Assembly (NCBI GenBank): GCA_963921795.1
Contig: OY997659.1
Coordinates: forward strand, 28,626,790 to 28,690,789
Direction: 5' to 3'
DNA from: Nannobrachium achirus
Taxonomy: Eukaryota > Chordata > Actinopteri > Myctophiformes > Myctophidae
DNA: 64,000 bases
In this document: positions 1 to 26,394 of the stretch, piece after piece
Layout: every line of letters starts with the position of its first letter
Position numbering within the stretch: the first letter of the stretch is position 1
Translations under genes and position numbers: made by a program
Notes under the pieces: generated by a model
What the model saw: only the letters and a program-made list of their open reading frames with translations
Database searches by the model: none
Told to the model about the DNA's origin: nothing

Positions 1-98
1 TATTCAATATTAATAGATTACAGCACATTCTCCTTATTCAATATTACTAGATTACTGCACATTCTCCTTATTCAATATTACTAGATTACTGCACATTG
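1..98. repeat. 36-bp tandem repeat, about 3 copies
   Basis: Three near-identical copies of a unit of about 36 bp (tattcaatatta, tagattac, gcacattctcct) open the window. This is a small AT-rich minisatellite in what would be the intron upstream of the RAB9A coding exon. It may extend to the left of the window. Confidence 0.85.
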
Positions 99-223
99 TT
101 CTGTACAATGTTAGGTGTTGCATCAGTGGTCATGTACATACAAACCTACATGAATGTTCCATCTTCCTATCAGGTCACTCACTACAAAGGAAGTGTTGAG
201 TGGACGTCATTGTCTCATCGACC

Positions 224-832
224 ATGGCAGCAAAGACATCCCTGCTGAAAGTCATTCTCCTGGGTGACGGAGGCGTGGGGAAGAGCTCACTCATGAACCG
301 CTACGTCACCAACAAGTTTGACACGCACCTTTTCCACACGATCGGCGTGGAGTTCCTCAACAAGGACCTGGAGGTGGACGGCCACATGGTCACCCTGCAG
401 ATATGGGACACAGCTGGCCAGGAGCGCTTCCGCAGCCTGAGGACTCCCTTCTACCGCGGCTCCGACTGCTGCCTGCTCACCTTCAGCGTCGACGACAACC
501 AGAGCTTTCTCAACTTGGTCAACTGGAAGAAGGAGTTCATCTACTACGCAGACGTCAAGGAGCCGGAGACGTTCCCGTTCGTGGTGCTGGGGAACAAGCT
601 GGACGTTGCGGAGAGGCAGGTGACTGCCGAGGACGCTCGGCAGTGGTGCCAGGAGAACGGCAACCACCCGTATTACGAGACCAGCGCCAAGGACGCCACG
701 AACGTGGCGATCGCCTTTGAGGAGGCAGTGAGGAGGGTGTTGGCAATGGAGGATCGTACAGACCACCTCATCCCCACAGACACGGTCAACCTACACAGAA
801 AGCCTCGCTCCACTACCACCTGCTGTTCATAA
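224..832 (+). CDS. rab9a: Ras-related protein Rab-9A, single coding exon
   Basis: Small GTPase that directs late endosome to trans-Golgi transport, including mannose-6-phosphate receptor recycling. The 202-residue product matches the family length. Visible motifs: P-loop GDGGVGKSS (residues 14-22), switch I around FHTIGVEF, WDTAGQE, NKLD and ETSAK, then a hypervariable tail ending in two cysteines and a serine (CCS). I chose the ATG at 224 because it sits in a good context (accATGg) and gives the usual N-terminus MAAKTSLL; the open frame reaches back to a GTG at 200, which is not needed. A splice acceptor (cctatcag) ends at 173, so the coding exon starts at 174 with a short 5' UTR and the upstream noncoding exon lies outside the window. 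Position next to TRAPPC2 favours RAB9A over RAB9B. The terminal extra residue after CC is noted as a finding. Confidence 0.97.
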   Translation: MAAKTSLLKVILLGDGGVGKSSLMNRYVTNKFDTHLFHTIGVEFLNKDLEVDGHMVTLQIWDTAGQERFRSLRTPFYRGSDCCLLTFSVDDNQSFLNLVNWKKEFIYYADVKEPETFPFVVLGNKLDVAERQVTAEDARQWCQENGNHPYYETSAKDATNVAIAFEEAVRRVLAMEDRTDHLIPTDTVNLHRKPRSTTTCCS

Positions 833-1945
833 CATCGAGGGGTTGACTTTCATGTCAAGTTGTTCTTATGCTGTTCTAATGCGCGTGTGATGAGGCGCTA
901 AGCCTAACGGCTATATACTAAGAAAATCTTATTTAATCTAATTATGCTACTGGTTTCATGGTTTGTTGTACTTTCACAGATTTGTCATGCTAGTAGTTGA
1001 AATTGTCCACTGGAGTAGGAGACGAGAAGAAAAGAAAGGAAAACAAGTAAAACACTAGTAATCATATTCATAACCCAAATACAGTACAGAAATGTCTACT
1101 TCAATCTGCTGCAGTTTGGAGGGCAGGGTTGTGAAAGAGTTCCTGATTAAAGAATCATTGTCTTGTCTTGTCAACCCTGGACTCAAGATTTCGCAAGGGA
1201 GCTACTGTACATGAACTGTATGAATTTGCCATTACATAAGATGCATGTTTGCCAACTTTACTTCATTTATCACATTGTAAGATGTTCCTTTTTATTTTAT
1301 TTTGAAAGGCCTTTTATACTGTATGACTTAATAGGATCAATATTGTACAACCCTGCAGTGCGAGTGTCAGAATTTTTAGACTTCCATTCATGGTCTATGT
1401 AATGGATTCATATTTATAACCTAAGTGCACAACTGAGAATAATTTATAATCAAATAACTATTTCTGGAATCTATAAAGTAGTTGAGTTACTACTTTATGT
1501 AACAGAGATGAAGGGTTTTCATGATTATTGCACCTTTTGGCCTAGAATGGGTTATGGTTTTGTGCTGGAAGCACTGAGGGGATAAGATCCCATCAATAAG
1601 CATTAAAGCAAGTATAACATGCATGGTGTATTGTGTAATTACATTTTTGAAAACTTTTGTATTTTGTTTTTACCTCATACTTTTAATGTTATTTAAATTA
1701 CATTAGACTGGTATATTTTAAGTATGACAAAATGCTGATGAGATGATTTGAGTAAAACGTGATTTTCTGTTTATGCTAATATCTGAAACACTTGATACTA
1801 ATATCAACTCAAGTCATATTGTTGATATTGATTTAGTATTTTGTAAAACATTCATTTAGTTTCATGTTTGTCCACCTAGGCTTAATTTGTAATCAATGTA
1901 TTACTGTTATGTCAAAACAAACAATAAAAACCCTATGATTCTCCT
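833..1945 (+). other. rab9a: 3' UTR of rab9a with poly(A) signal
   Basis: No coding potential is seen after the rab9a stop. The region is AT-rich and ends with a canonical AATAAA at 1923-1928, so cleavage is expected about 15-25 bases later. The exact end is inferred. Confidence 0.6.
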
Positions 1946-2596
1946 AACACAAAAAAGCCCTGCATAGGTTTAATCATATCCATAGGTTTCAGCTAACATT
2001 TCTGGCAACGTCATTAACAGCCAAACCTGCATTCCTGTTGATGTCACTGGCATCGCCAGGGTGAGCACATCTACCTCATAGCGTGCTCTGCTGTTGCACA
2101 AGTAGGCCATACTTGGCCTACTTGTGCACAAGACGCAAGTTGGCACCTTGACAGGCAATTCTAGTTGCATTTGTAACTAGAGGGACAATCATGTTGGTAT
2201 TGGGTGGTAAATAATGCATACCACAAGAAAGTTGTCAAATAATCAGCAATGAAGAACTCACAAGAAATACAGGCTTCTCAGGCTCATTTAAGAAATGGAG
2301 ATTACAAAGATGTTATTGTGTCTGGCTATATTACACAGTATCAGATAACCCTCTTCTAAATTATTAATATATTTTCCACAACTAAAGAGGGATTACATCA
2401 CAAAGTAAAAAAAGCAATGATACGTCGGTAAAGGCCAGACCACACAAATGCAACTCCTTGCAACTGCCATTGGGGATAATGGTTGCAAGGAGTTGCATTG
2501 GTGTGGACTGGCATTAACATTGGTGTCAGAATGTACAGTACACAACAAACAATAGTAGAATGAGTTTAAATCAGTTCAATACATTGGTCATTGTGA
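1946..2596. other. Convergent rab9a/trappc2 intergenic interval and trappc2 3' UTR
   Basis: The two genes converge here. No credible ORF is visible. A minus-strand ATTAAA lies at 1968-1973 and could end trappc2, which would bring the two 3' ends almost together. A foldback with arms of about 34 bp sits at 2428-2513 (gccagaccacacaaatgcaa and its near complement); it is the only clear repeat. Confidence 0.5.
2428..2513. repeat. Small foldback repeat
   Basis: Left arm at about 2428-2462 and right arm at about 2480-2513 are imperfect reverse complements with a short spacer. It looks like a miniature inverted-repeat element in the trappc2 3' flank. Confidence 0.65.
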
Positions 2597-4588
2597 TCAA
2601 CTCAGGAGATGCTTCTTGCCCAGAAACTGGACTTTTCTGTCAAATGCTGTTGAACGTATTGGAGCATTGATTTCGTAGAATGGATTCATGGCAAACTGTG
2701 GAAGAAAGGAGATTTTTCTTTACATGAATATACTTGAATCTCACCAAAACTCGTGTTTAGATAATGTTTTGGCAACAAAGAGGGTCAACTTACCTTAATG
2801 TATAAATCATAGACATCATTAAAGAAGTTTTTTATTCCATCTTCTTGTCGTACGTCATGCAGCATAATGAGTCTCATATGTAGAATGTACAGTTAAGGAA
2901 AAATGCAACAAAGTCCTTACAGTTGAATGAGCAAAAAGAGACTCAGAGATCCATATGACTGACTTCCATAAAAACAAATAAGAATATTGCTTGTACATCT
3001 ACTGCACATGCTTGCAAAAAGGGGACTGAGCATTGGTTAGACCTCCCATTGGTTAGACCATTGGTTTTACTGAGGTTAGGGTTAGGGTCCTCTACAGCTC
3101 TTTAATGAATGGGTCACCAATCAAAGAAGAGGCCCGCACAGTCAAGGACTTGCAAAAAAGAAAAGTACCTTTATTTGACGTTTCGGTCATTTGGACCTTC
3201 ATCAAGACGGACACAATTTTGTCTGTCTTGATGAAGGTCCAATTAATGACGTCGAAATAAAGCTACTTTTCTTTTCAGAAGTTCAAAATGTGTCTGCTCA
3301 TTTGTTTGTGTTTCATCATCACCTTCTCTCTCCTAACTGGATGAAGTTATTATCCTGACCTGAAAATGTATTTTATGTTCAGGAGTCGTCTGTCCTGAGA
3401 GCTGGAGAGATGGGGACAGGCCCTGTTAATGAACACACTACACTCTATAGCAATAGGAGGCAAGAGGAGAAAGGAAGGCTAAGGAGGGGGTTAATGGATG
3501 CGGTGAGAGGGTACAAGCAGGTGTCCTGAGTGACAGATAAGAGGAAGAAGCAGTGAGCAGAAACAGATGGAAATACTGTAGTAGATTATTTGCTGTGACT
3601 ATGTCTTCTGTAGTTGCCGACAACTTAGACAAAATAATATCACACCCTACAGCTGCATAAAAACTTAAAAGGAATCAAACAATATAAAAAGGTGACCCTG
3701 CACGGGACCGTACCTATGTTCCCTAGGTTCTATGTTCCCCACTTTCTTACCACCTAAACCTACCCCTACCCTCACTAAAACGAATGCTGTGAGGTGGGGA
3801 ACATAGAGAGGGGGACATAGAACCTGGGGAACGGGTGCATCTCTCCACTCCGACATGTCTCCTTTCCGACATGTCTCCATTCCGACACTTAACCCTATCT
3901 CTAAACCTAATCCTAAACCTAAGGCTAACCCCCATGGGAGTGTCGCCACTCCGACAATAAGAAGTCAATTTCGGAGTGGCGACATGTCGGAATGGAGAGA
4001 GCCTCCCCTGGGGAACATAGGGTGGACCCCCCCCCCTGCACATGCCCAAAATGTACAGATTTTCTGGTATTTCTTGTTTTCTGTGTGGGAATTGTCATCA
4101 CATGGATTGATTGGCATAGTAATTTGTGGTTTCTGTTTTCATTATATTAGATCACTAATGAACAGCATCACTAGCAAGTCAATGGTACTAACCTAACCTG
4201 TGCATTCCATAAAAGACAGCAAAGGTAAGATTGAAAGGATATGTCCAGCAGTGACAAAGGCAGAAACAAACCACTCATTGAACTTGTCCACAGTTTTCAA
4301 GTACATGTTGTTGGATAACCACATGTTTTCATCCACCAGATCCAGGGCTGCATGTGCAATGAACTGGTTCAGGTGACGATGGTCATCCTGTTGACAAACA
4401 AAACAAATCATTTCAAAGTCACTGACATTTATAGACCAATTGCCCGAGCTCATTTTGGCAGCAATAGAGTACGTGTAGTTGAAAACGCAACACACCTTTG
4501 ATTCAGCCTTTCCCGGTGGCAAGAACTCCATTTCAAAGACAGGGTTGTCATGATGTCCAACCATTACAAAATAAAAACTTCCAGACAT
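2597..4588 (-). CDS. trappc2: Trafficking protein particle complex subunit 2 (sedlin)
   Basis: Small longin-fold subunit of the TRAPP complexes, acting in ER-Golgi transport; loss in humans causes X-linked spondyloepiphyseal dysplasia tarda. Coding exons on the minus strand: 4588-4496, 4387-4243, 2879-2794 and 2695-2597, total 423 nt, 140 residues plus TGA, the same length as human. It reads [16 protein letters not shown] at the start, [16 protein letters not shown] in the second exon and ends FLGKKHLLS. Splice phases agree throughout. The intron between the second and third coding exons (4242-2880) begins ATATCCTT and ends AC, a U12-type intron; the His codon is split C|AT across it. The ATG exon has a 5' UTR acceptor at 4615, and a noncoding first exon ends at a donor at 4860/4859. 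The gene is head to head with ofd1. Confidence 0.96.
3040..3260. repeat. Telomere-like core and foldback in trappc2 intron
   Basis: At about 3060-3090 lies ttactgaggttagggttagg, the same core found in foldbacks near 17.66 and 61.08 kb. At about 3178-3258 a separate foldback has arms containing ggaccttcatcaagac and its complement around a short loop. Confidence 0.6.
3712..4026. repeat. Compound foldback element with telomere-like loop
   Basis: Outer arms contain ctatgttcccc and ggggaacatag (3716-3742 against 3794-3825 and 4012-4022). A nested pair at 3840-3859 and 3981-4000 is complementary with one mismatch. The loop (about 3888-3933) is made of degenerate CCTAAA/CCTAAC units. It sits inside the U12 intron of trappc2. 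The translated frames across it are shadows. Confidence 0.75.
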
Positions 4589-4860
4589 TTTCCTTGCAGT
4601 AATGAGTAGCTGCCCTGAAATCAAAATGTTCAAGAAAAGACATTTCGAAAAGATCATCAAAACTGACAAAAAGTCAACTCAACCATTTATGTAAGGGTTT
4701 CAACCAAGCTGATCGATATGCGCATGTTTTCAGGGGGTATGACATCAAAAACAAACCACGAAAACATTGCAGAACGATTATATCAACGCAGCCTATAAGG
4801 AAATTGAACACAACCAACTCTAATCATATTTAATTTAGATAAAACAGACATTTGTTTACC

Positions 4861-5827
4861 TGTCAAATCGCTTTCCGTGGAGTGAAGAGAAGAGTCGCAA
4901 GTAGATGACGACGTCGTTGCGTAGTTGCGCTGGGCGCGTGATATTGAAACGTAACGGCATTGCCGCAAGCAGCCGCATAGAGCGCTCGTTTTCTCAGTTA
5001 TTGTCCACGACACTGCAAGCGGCGCGAAGGCCAGCGGACCTTGGTCCTGCTCTTCGCCCCCGAGCGCCGCAGGCGCGAGTGGCCGCGAAGAGCGGGCCAG
5101 GGCCGCGCGGCCGGCGGAGCGCCGCGCGAGTTACGAAGCCGTGGTGAATGCAATCGTTCTATTTATGCCCAGGCCGTAAGGCCTGGGCAAGCGCACGATA
5201 AACGCAATGATAATTGGGGTTTGGTGCACCTCGCGCGGTCCAAGAGACCACAACGGAGCGCTCCCTACGTCCGGTTCAGCCAATCACAAGCTTCAAAAAT
5301 GAGTCCGGGGCGTGGCTTGCGGCAATGCCGTTACGTTTCAATATCACGCGCGCTGGGCGTATCCAAACCATAGATCCAAACGCGTTCAGTAATTTGTCGG
5401 TGTATTATTGTATTTGTTAAATATACTTATTTGGGAATAAGTTGTTGTCAGACCCGTTTTTGTATAAAATGTACTTGTTATCCGAGTAAAAAATTACGTG
5501 GGAGAGAACCATAGAGTTAAAAATAAGGAGTGAACTAATCTAATGGCGTCATAATAGTGTGCCTGCCCGGAAGTGCTAATGTCAGTTGGATTTAAAAACA
5601 GAAAGGACGCTGCTGGTTGCTATGCTGGATACAGAGTACACTCAAGTCCTGCAGTTTGTCCAATTTCTAATCTGTTTAGTGGCATACTAATGTGGTAATG
5701 TTGCCCATCTAAGTCGGGAGAGGACGGCCTCTTAATTTATGATGAAAACCTAATTGTTCTCCTAACGCTACACTGTTGTTTTTGGACATAATCAGTAACC
5801 TAGGTATCAACACTTAACTTCGCTATC
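4861..5827. promoter_or_regulatory. Bidirectional trappc2/ofd1 promoter, CpG island
   Basis: About 970 bp separates the trappc2 first-exon donor from the ofd1 ATG. The stretch 4905-5360 is dense in CpG (gcgcgg, ccgcgc) in an otherwise AT-rich window, as expected for a housekeeping divergent promoter. It contains a perfect 37-bp inverted repeat (4934-4970 and 5315-5351) and a hairpin gcccaggc-cgtaag-gcctgggc at about 5168-5189. The 5' UTR of trappc2 lies at the left and that of ofd1 at the right. Transcription starts are not visible directly. Confidence 0.65.
4934..5351. repeat. 37-bp perfect inverted repeat bracketing the promoter
   Basis: 4934-4970 (gcgcgtgatattgaaacg...) is the exact reverse complement of 5315-5351. 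The arms are 344 bp apart and enclose the CpG-rich core. Immediately outside both arms is gcgctggg in direct orientation. It may be the ends of an inserted element or two mirror-image factor-binding blocks. Confidence 0.9.
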
Positions 5828-20500
<14,673 letters not shown>

Positions 20501-21053
20501 AGTACTACTCAAGATGCATAATGAACTGAACACAGTTACTTGACTTGACATGTACTTTATATATTTTTGTTTTAATGGTTGTCGGAGCTTGTATATTTTT
20601 TTATTAGTTTGTTTGTTTTTTGTATCGAATTGGTTTGACCAATACATTCTTATTTTTTTTAAACGTAATTCTTATTTGCAGATTTTCCTTCACGGTTACA
20701 GTGCAGGGGTTCATATGTATCATTATCAAGCATGATATTGCTGCATATCGTCTTGTTGGGTTCTATATTCTGTCTCCCTTTGGAGGAATATGTTACGTGT
20801 TCACCAATACCCGTCAAGCGGCACATATACATGTACATGCACAAACCTAAAGTTGTGTGATGTGTGTGTGTCTTTGGCAAGGTGAATGACGGTAGGGTAC
20901 ACTCTACTAGGACTATGACCCTCATTGCATGTATGAATATACAAGCCAAAGATGAGTATTTACAAATGGAGTGTGAGGCATTGAGATTCAGGAGATGATA
21001 GCAAGGGTGAAAAAGGGGGGGGGGGGGGGGCACACGCATTGGCTGTCTTGGAG

Positions 21054-21390
21054 CAGTGGTTCCCAAACCTTTTAGCCTGTGACCCAAAAGAGAAATTAGA
21101 CATTTTCCTGGACAAACTAGTGAAAATGGTAGATCTACAAGCTCGCTTCTCGTTGTGAGCTTATAGATCGGCTATTTTCACTACTTCTAAAACATTTGTT
21201 TTCTAATTTATGGAATTTTGTTGATTTTCTTTTATTTATTCATTAAATTACTGCTTTTGGGGGGATGTTTTTATATATATATTTTTTTAATAATGATTAA
21301 AAACAGAATGTAGGAAACAAAACTAAGGGACCCATAAAAATGTGTCTGCGGCCCACAAATGGGTCCCGACCCAGTGTTTGGCAAACACTG
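21054..21390. mobile_element. hAT-like MITE with 8-bp target duplication
   Basis: Starts cagtggttcccaaacc and ends gtttggcaaacactg. Flanks tcttggag (21046-21053) and tcttagag (21391-21398) form an 8-bp duplication with one change. The palindromic core gatctacaagctcgcttctc...gtgagcttatagatcggct lies at about 21130-21178. Confidence 0.85.
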
Positions 21391-22325
21391 TCTTAGAGTG
21401 TGCATTGGCGAATATGTACCACAGTGACGGAACAGCTCCAGGATGAAAACTTTAGCCTGATGTCACCACAGAGACCCAGGAGAGAATGAAATGACAGCTG
21501 GCAGATTCACCAGGTTACCCGGCTAAGAAATCACAGCTTTATCTAAGCTCTGGGAATGAAGATTGACACTGTCAACTTCCATTTGTATATTCACATTTGC
21601 ACAAAGCAGTTTAGCAATGAATATCTCTGAATTCCCCTCGTAGGGTCTTCGGGTCACTTTGACCCGGTTTTCAATTTTCAACATCAAGAAAAAGTATGTT
21701 AAAATATGATTTTTTCCATGAAACTTCTTCTGCTTGGCTTATTTACTGTACTAAACATGTGATATGAAAATGATACATGTCATGCATTTGCAACACAACC
21801 CTGTATCAACATATAACACCCAGGGTCTTCGGGTCACTTTGACCCGGCCATTGAAAGTGTATGCTAAATGGCTAATATTTAGAGCATTTCTTTCTGATAA
21901 AACATTGGACATATGAATTCTGGAGTACATCATTTGCTCACCATTACAAACTACATTGATAACAATTCAATCAATATTATTATTATTATTATTACATTTA
22001 CTCCCCCGGGAGGCCTCGGAAGATATTCAACCCCAAATCGTCGTTTTATTGCACCACCATGAGGCAGAATTGAGCAAAACAAGTTGTGGGGGTTATTTAC
22101 AATACCGATTTTGACTCTTGTCATTTGATCAATGTCGTGACCTACAGTATGTGTCACATTTTCTATTCAGATTGGCCACGATTCCAAAGATGCTTACGAT
22201 TTTTGCGGGAGTGGCACATTTTGCTACCAAATGGGAACTTCATCCCTATGCCACTTTACAAATACCAAGTTCCATAGCATTCCGACGTGATTTGTAGCAT
22301 TTATTTTATTTTGAGTAGCCAATTA

Positions 22326-22517
<192 letters not shown>

Positions 22518-22919
22518 ACGCGCGTGTGTTTGCTAGCGTGCGTGTGTTTGTGTACATTTGTGAGGGTGTGTATAATATTTTGTGTGCAACATTTTGTGGA
22601 ATATTGGGATGCTCAATGGTAAGGACAGTTAGGGGTGAGCTGCAAATGATTTTGCCTTTTTGGATCAAGAAAGTTATCTGAATTTGGTAATTTGCGGTAA
22701 GAGGATGAGTCATGAGTGCACTGCTAAAGGATTCATAATTTCTCCAGAGTAACTTGTGATGAGCGAGATTGAGTTTCGCTATCAAAGCGTCCTGTGCCTC
22801 ATAGCATATAAATAGCAAACCCGTCCTTTTGGTCGGCTCTCAGAAACCACCATTGCAGAGCACAGCTACCAGCACAACTGACTTTGCATTCACACAAACG
22901 TGCACCCATAAATAATCAG

Positions 22920-23205
22920 AATACCGTTTTGTGTATCATTATTTTATGCTTTAACTATTGAAAAATAGCAGATATACAAGCTCACAGCGCGGCACCGAGT
23001 GCCACGCTGCGAGCTTGTAGATCTACTATTTTTGAAAAATCGTGAAAATTTGAATTTTGACCCGATTCTATAAGTGTCTTTTGAATCCTTCTAAGGTTTT
23101 TTGAAAAAACCTATGTTTCTATGTCAGCAATCTGGCCAGCCATCGTCAAAGAAAAGGTCCTTTTCACTTTAACTGGAGCTCAGTTAGTCTGTTCTTGAGA
23201 GACTA
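22920..23205 (-). mobile_element. Dispersed repeat with palindrome and exon-like segment, copy 1
   Basis: This is the reverse complement of about 59090-59375. It contains the palindrome at about 22963-23032 (aaatagcagatatacaagct to gagcttgtagatctactatt) followed by the exon-like stretch. Relative to the 59 kb copy there is a one-base insertion in the ORF, so it is broken here. Confidence 0.7.
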
Positions 23206-23212
23206 CTATGTC

Positions 23213-23460
23213 AGTGGTTCTCAAACCTTTTCATTTGAAGGACCCCCAAAATGATATTTATTTGGCCACGGACCCCCATTTCAAAATATCTAGTTCCAGG
23301 GACCACCCAGAAGCAAAATTTGAGTTACAAACGTTCGCTTTGAAAATACATATATTCAAAGATTTGCACACATTTTCACGACTTTTTCAAAAATAGCAGT
23401 GAGCTTGTATATCTGCTATTTTTCACTGGTTAAAGCATTCAATAATTCTAGGCCTAAATG
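23213..23460. mobile_element. hAT-like element, family B
   Basis: Starts cagtggttctcaaacctttt, then 'aaggacccccaaaatgat', 'ggccacggacccccatttc', and a shortened palindrome aaaatagcagtgagcttgta at about 23389. It is closely similar to 56344-56600. Confidence 0.75.
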
Positions 23461-24715
23461 GGTTAAAAGACAACATGGCCACCATTAACAGGACAGTAGT
23501 GGACAGGGTGCAGTGTCAAGTAACTTGGTGTGCACACTACTTTGGACTTGTCATGGACTATACACACAGGCAATATGGCAAAGAAGGCTAGGCTAGGCAG
23601 TGTGTTTCATCTGAGACCGTTGAGACTGTCTGGTATGGAAATAGCTCCTCCAAGGAACTGTGAAAATGTGTCGCCAACATTTTGAGCTTGTACCTCTGTG
23701 AGTGACAAATAAACCCACTTGAATAGACAATTTAAACTTTTTGCCTTATTTCCTTTACATAATCAATACATTGTTCCTTTTGTTGCATTATTATGCTTTA
23801 GCCTACATACCATTAAGACATCAGCAGGAACAGTCATTTAGCATGTAGGGAAAGTATTAATATTTACAGTCGACATGGATTTGAAAATAATAGGCCCAGA
23901 TTTTCTGTGACGTGCCTTTGAGAGGAGATGCAGAGCCTTTTGATTCAGATATCAAATGAAGAATGAGTATTCATCAGTGTCAACACACAAATATGTTAAT
24001 GTTTTTGTGTGTGTAGAGGGAAGCTGGCATATTCATTTCCTACATATTTGCATCATGTTAGAGATCAGCTCTCTCAAAGTTGCATTGATTAGCCAAACTA
24101 ATAAAAGGTCAGATGTTCATGTAGAAGGTTATTGGTGCCACCTACTGTTGAAACAGTTACTTGTGGGGAAAACTTTAGTCAGGCCTGAAGCACTGGCTAA
24201 ATCTCCAGCAAACTAAAGTCATACCTAAAACATTTTGAAATGTTCACCTTTTAATGAAGTGGATTTATTTTTTCCACATTTAATAATGCATTTTTACAAT
24301 AATCTCCACACCAGAGACAATTTATTCCCAGCATCAGCGTCATCTTCCTCCCTAAGATTTACTGTAGCCTACATTAACATTTTGCTGACTACCATCATTA
24401 GTGGTTTGTTCGCATACAAAGCCGTACTTTTGAAGTTTGAAACGGGTCAAAAACCTATATTAATTATTTAGTTCATCCTTGCATGTTAGTCCATACAAGG
24501 ATGTCATCCTTCTGTATAATGGGATGGTTTCATCATTAATTATGCCATTGCCATAATTAATTTGCCCTAGCCAAAATGACTATGCATGAGATTGGATCAT
24601 TGCAAAGTAAATCAGAACTGCTTAAGGACATTAGTTAATAATTAAAATGTACGTTTTCAACTGTTCGATGTAAATGTACAGTATACAATGTTTTATGTGA
24701 CAATGTTGTAATGTT

Positions 24716-25093
24716 TTTTTTTTGTTAAACTATATTTTTATCCCACGTTTTTTGCAACCCATTTTCTCACCCAGTGCCAACTACCTAACCTGTAGTCCTG
24801 GTTTCCGCCCTCCCCCTGCCGCGCCAGGGGAGCACCTGGCTGGCTAGGGGGAGATAGTATAGAAACCAGGATTACTGCATGTTTTTGTGAGGGCATTTAC
24901 CCTAGGAGACACGGGGAGAACATGCAAACTCCACACAGAAAGGCCCTATCGCCAACCCCACCTAGGGTGTGGGCACTGATGACGCGGAGGGAGGAACACG
25001 CCCCCAGCACCCACAGCTTCCCCCGGCGGGAATCGAACCCAGGACCTTCTAGCTGTGAGGTGAAGCGCTAACCACTGCGCCACCGTGCCCCCT
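24716..25093 (-). mobile_element. Full-length tRNA-derived SINE
   Basis: On the minus strand it starts with a tRNA-like head: A-box text ggcgcagtggttagcgc and B-box text ggttcgattcc, then a body ending in a T-rich (plus strand) tail. A 12-bp target duplication tgttgtaatgtt lies at 24704-24715 and 25094-25105. No promoter other than the internal Pol III boxes is expected. Confidence 0.9.
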
Positions 25094-25679
25094 TGTTGTA
25101 ATGTTGAGTTAAAATGTAAATTGTTCCATCACTGAAGCAAGCTTTAGGCTTCCTATCTTCCCTTCAAAACTGTGGGATTGGATCATTCATTGTAAAGTAG
25201 GTCAAAATCAGGACTGTTTAACGAGGAGTACAGTAGCATTAGTAAATGTAAGTTTTCAATTATTCAACATAAATGTAATATGTTTGTTGTAACTGAGGTT
25301 ACATTTACAGTAAGTTGCAGCAGATATTCCACCACTGAAGCAAGCTTTAGGTTCCTACTTCCTATACTGTGATAATTTATCGCATGCTGATCTACAGATA
25401 TAGCTTGATGGATGCTCTCTACTGTATGTACTGTACTTCTCCTTGTCCCAGTCTTTGTTTGGTCGCTGATCACATCCTGAAACTGCCCACCTGACACAGC
25501 ACATCACATGCCCCTCATTATTACTGTGCTCTATGGGCATTTCTGTGTGCTTGCACAGGGCTACTTCTTGAATACATTTCTTCCATATTGGTAGACAAGT
25601 TACAGCTTGTTCTTCATCACATCGGCGTGGGGAAAATGATCACAGTGTAGGAAGTAGGACAGTTGAGGCAAGTTGAGTA

Positions 25680-25920
25680 TGTCCAAGTGTATGATGACAG
25701 GACATGTCAAATTACGGAAACAACTGGCGGTGAAGACATTCTTCTAAGATACCAATAACATTAGAATTAACTTACCAGGGTGTGAGGCTAGCAAGCATCT
25801 TGCAGCTCAATGGACCTCAACATTGTTGAAGCTTATGACTGTCCTCATACTAACCAGAAGATGTCACTGTTGTGTTGGATGGACCATAGTGTAAGATTGC
25901 CTTAACACATAATTTAATGA
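25680..25920 (+). pseudogene. Decayed copy of ofd1 exon 9 and intron 9 start
   Basis: Matches 8745-8990: 'gtatgatgacaggacatg', then a deleted exon remnant containing 'ctggcggtgaagac', and downstream 'actgtcctcata', 'accagaagatgtcactgt' and 'accatagtgtaag'. Much of the exon is lost and no reading frame remains. It is the left-most recognised part of the partial ofd1 duplicate. Confidence 0.85.
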
Positions 25921-26394
25921 ATTACACATTTGTCCTGGGTTCAACTGGTGTAGAGCTGATGCAGTGCGATGCAATCCAATGATGATGTTTTGGTCCCTAA
26001 CAGCCTTGTTTATTGTTTTTGGAATGACTTCAGGTCATCAATTGCTCTTTCATTGCTCATTCCCCACAGATGAATCACTTATTCAGTTAATGCATCCATT
26101 TTTAGAGAGAGCACATAGCAGGCTGTCATAACCATCAACTTATACAGCATTGCATTTTATTTTGGCCAAGTGATATGTGGCCTTACAATGTTATACATGT
26201 TGGATAGCTACATGGATTATTGTATGTGATTATTATGTGCAATGAGGCTCTAGCTTTTTCTTTGTCTTTGATGTAGGTAGTCACTCTGTCTCCAATGATT
26301 GATGCAGTTGCTTACCATTAACACACAAAGCCAAGAAACGTAATACTAAATCTATTAATTCATTCAATATATTAGATCTCTTAACTTAATATAC

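Larger units (their letters stand above)
2880..4242 (-). other. trappc2: U12-type AT-AC intron of trappc2
   Basis: On the minus strand the donor at 4242-4235 is ATATCCTT, matching the U12 consensus perfectly. The branch site TTCCTTAAC lies at 2900-2892, about 12 bases before the terminal AC at 2881-2880. No GT donor is available near the exon end, and joining at AT-AC keeps the reading frame and restores the conserved sequence (His-Met-Arg-Leu-Ile). Confidence 0.95.
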
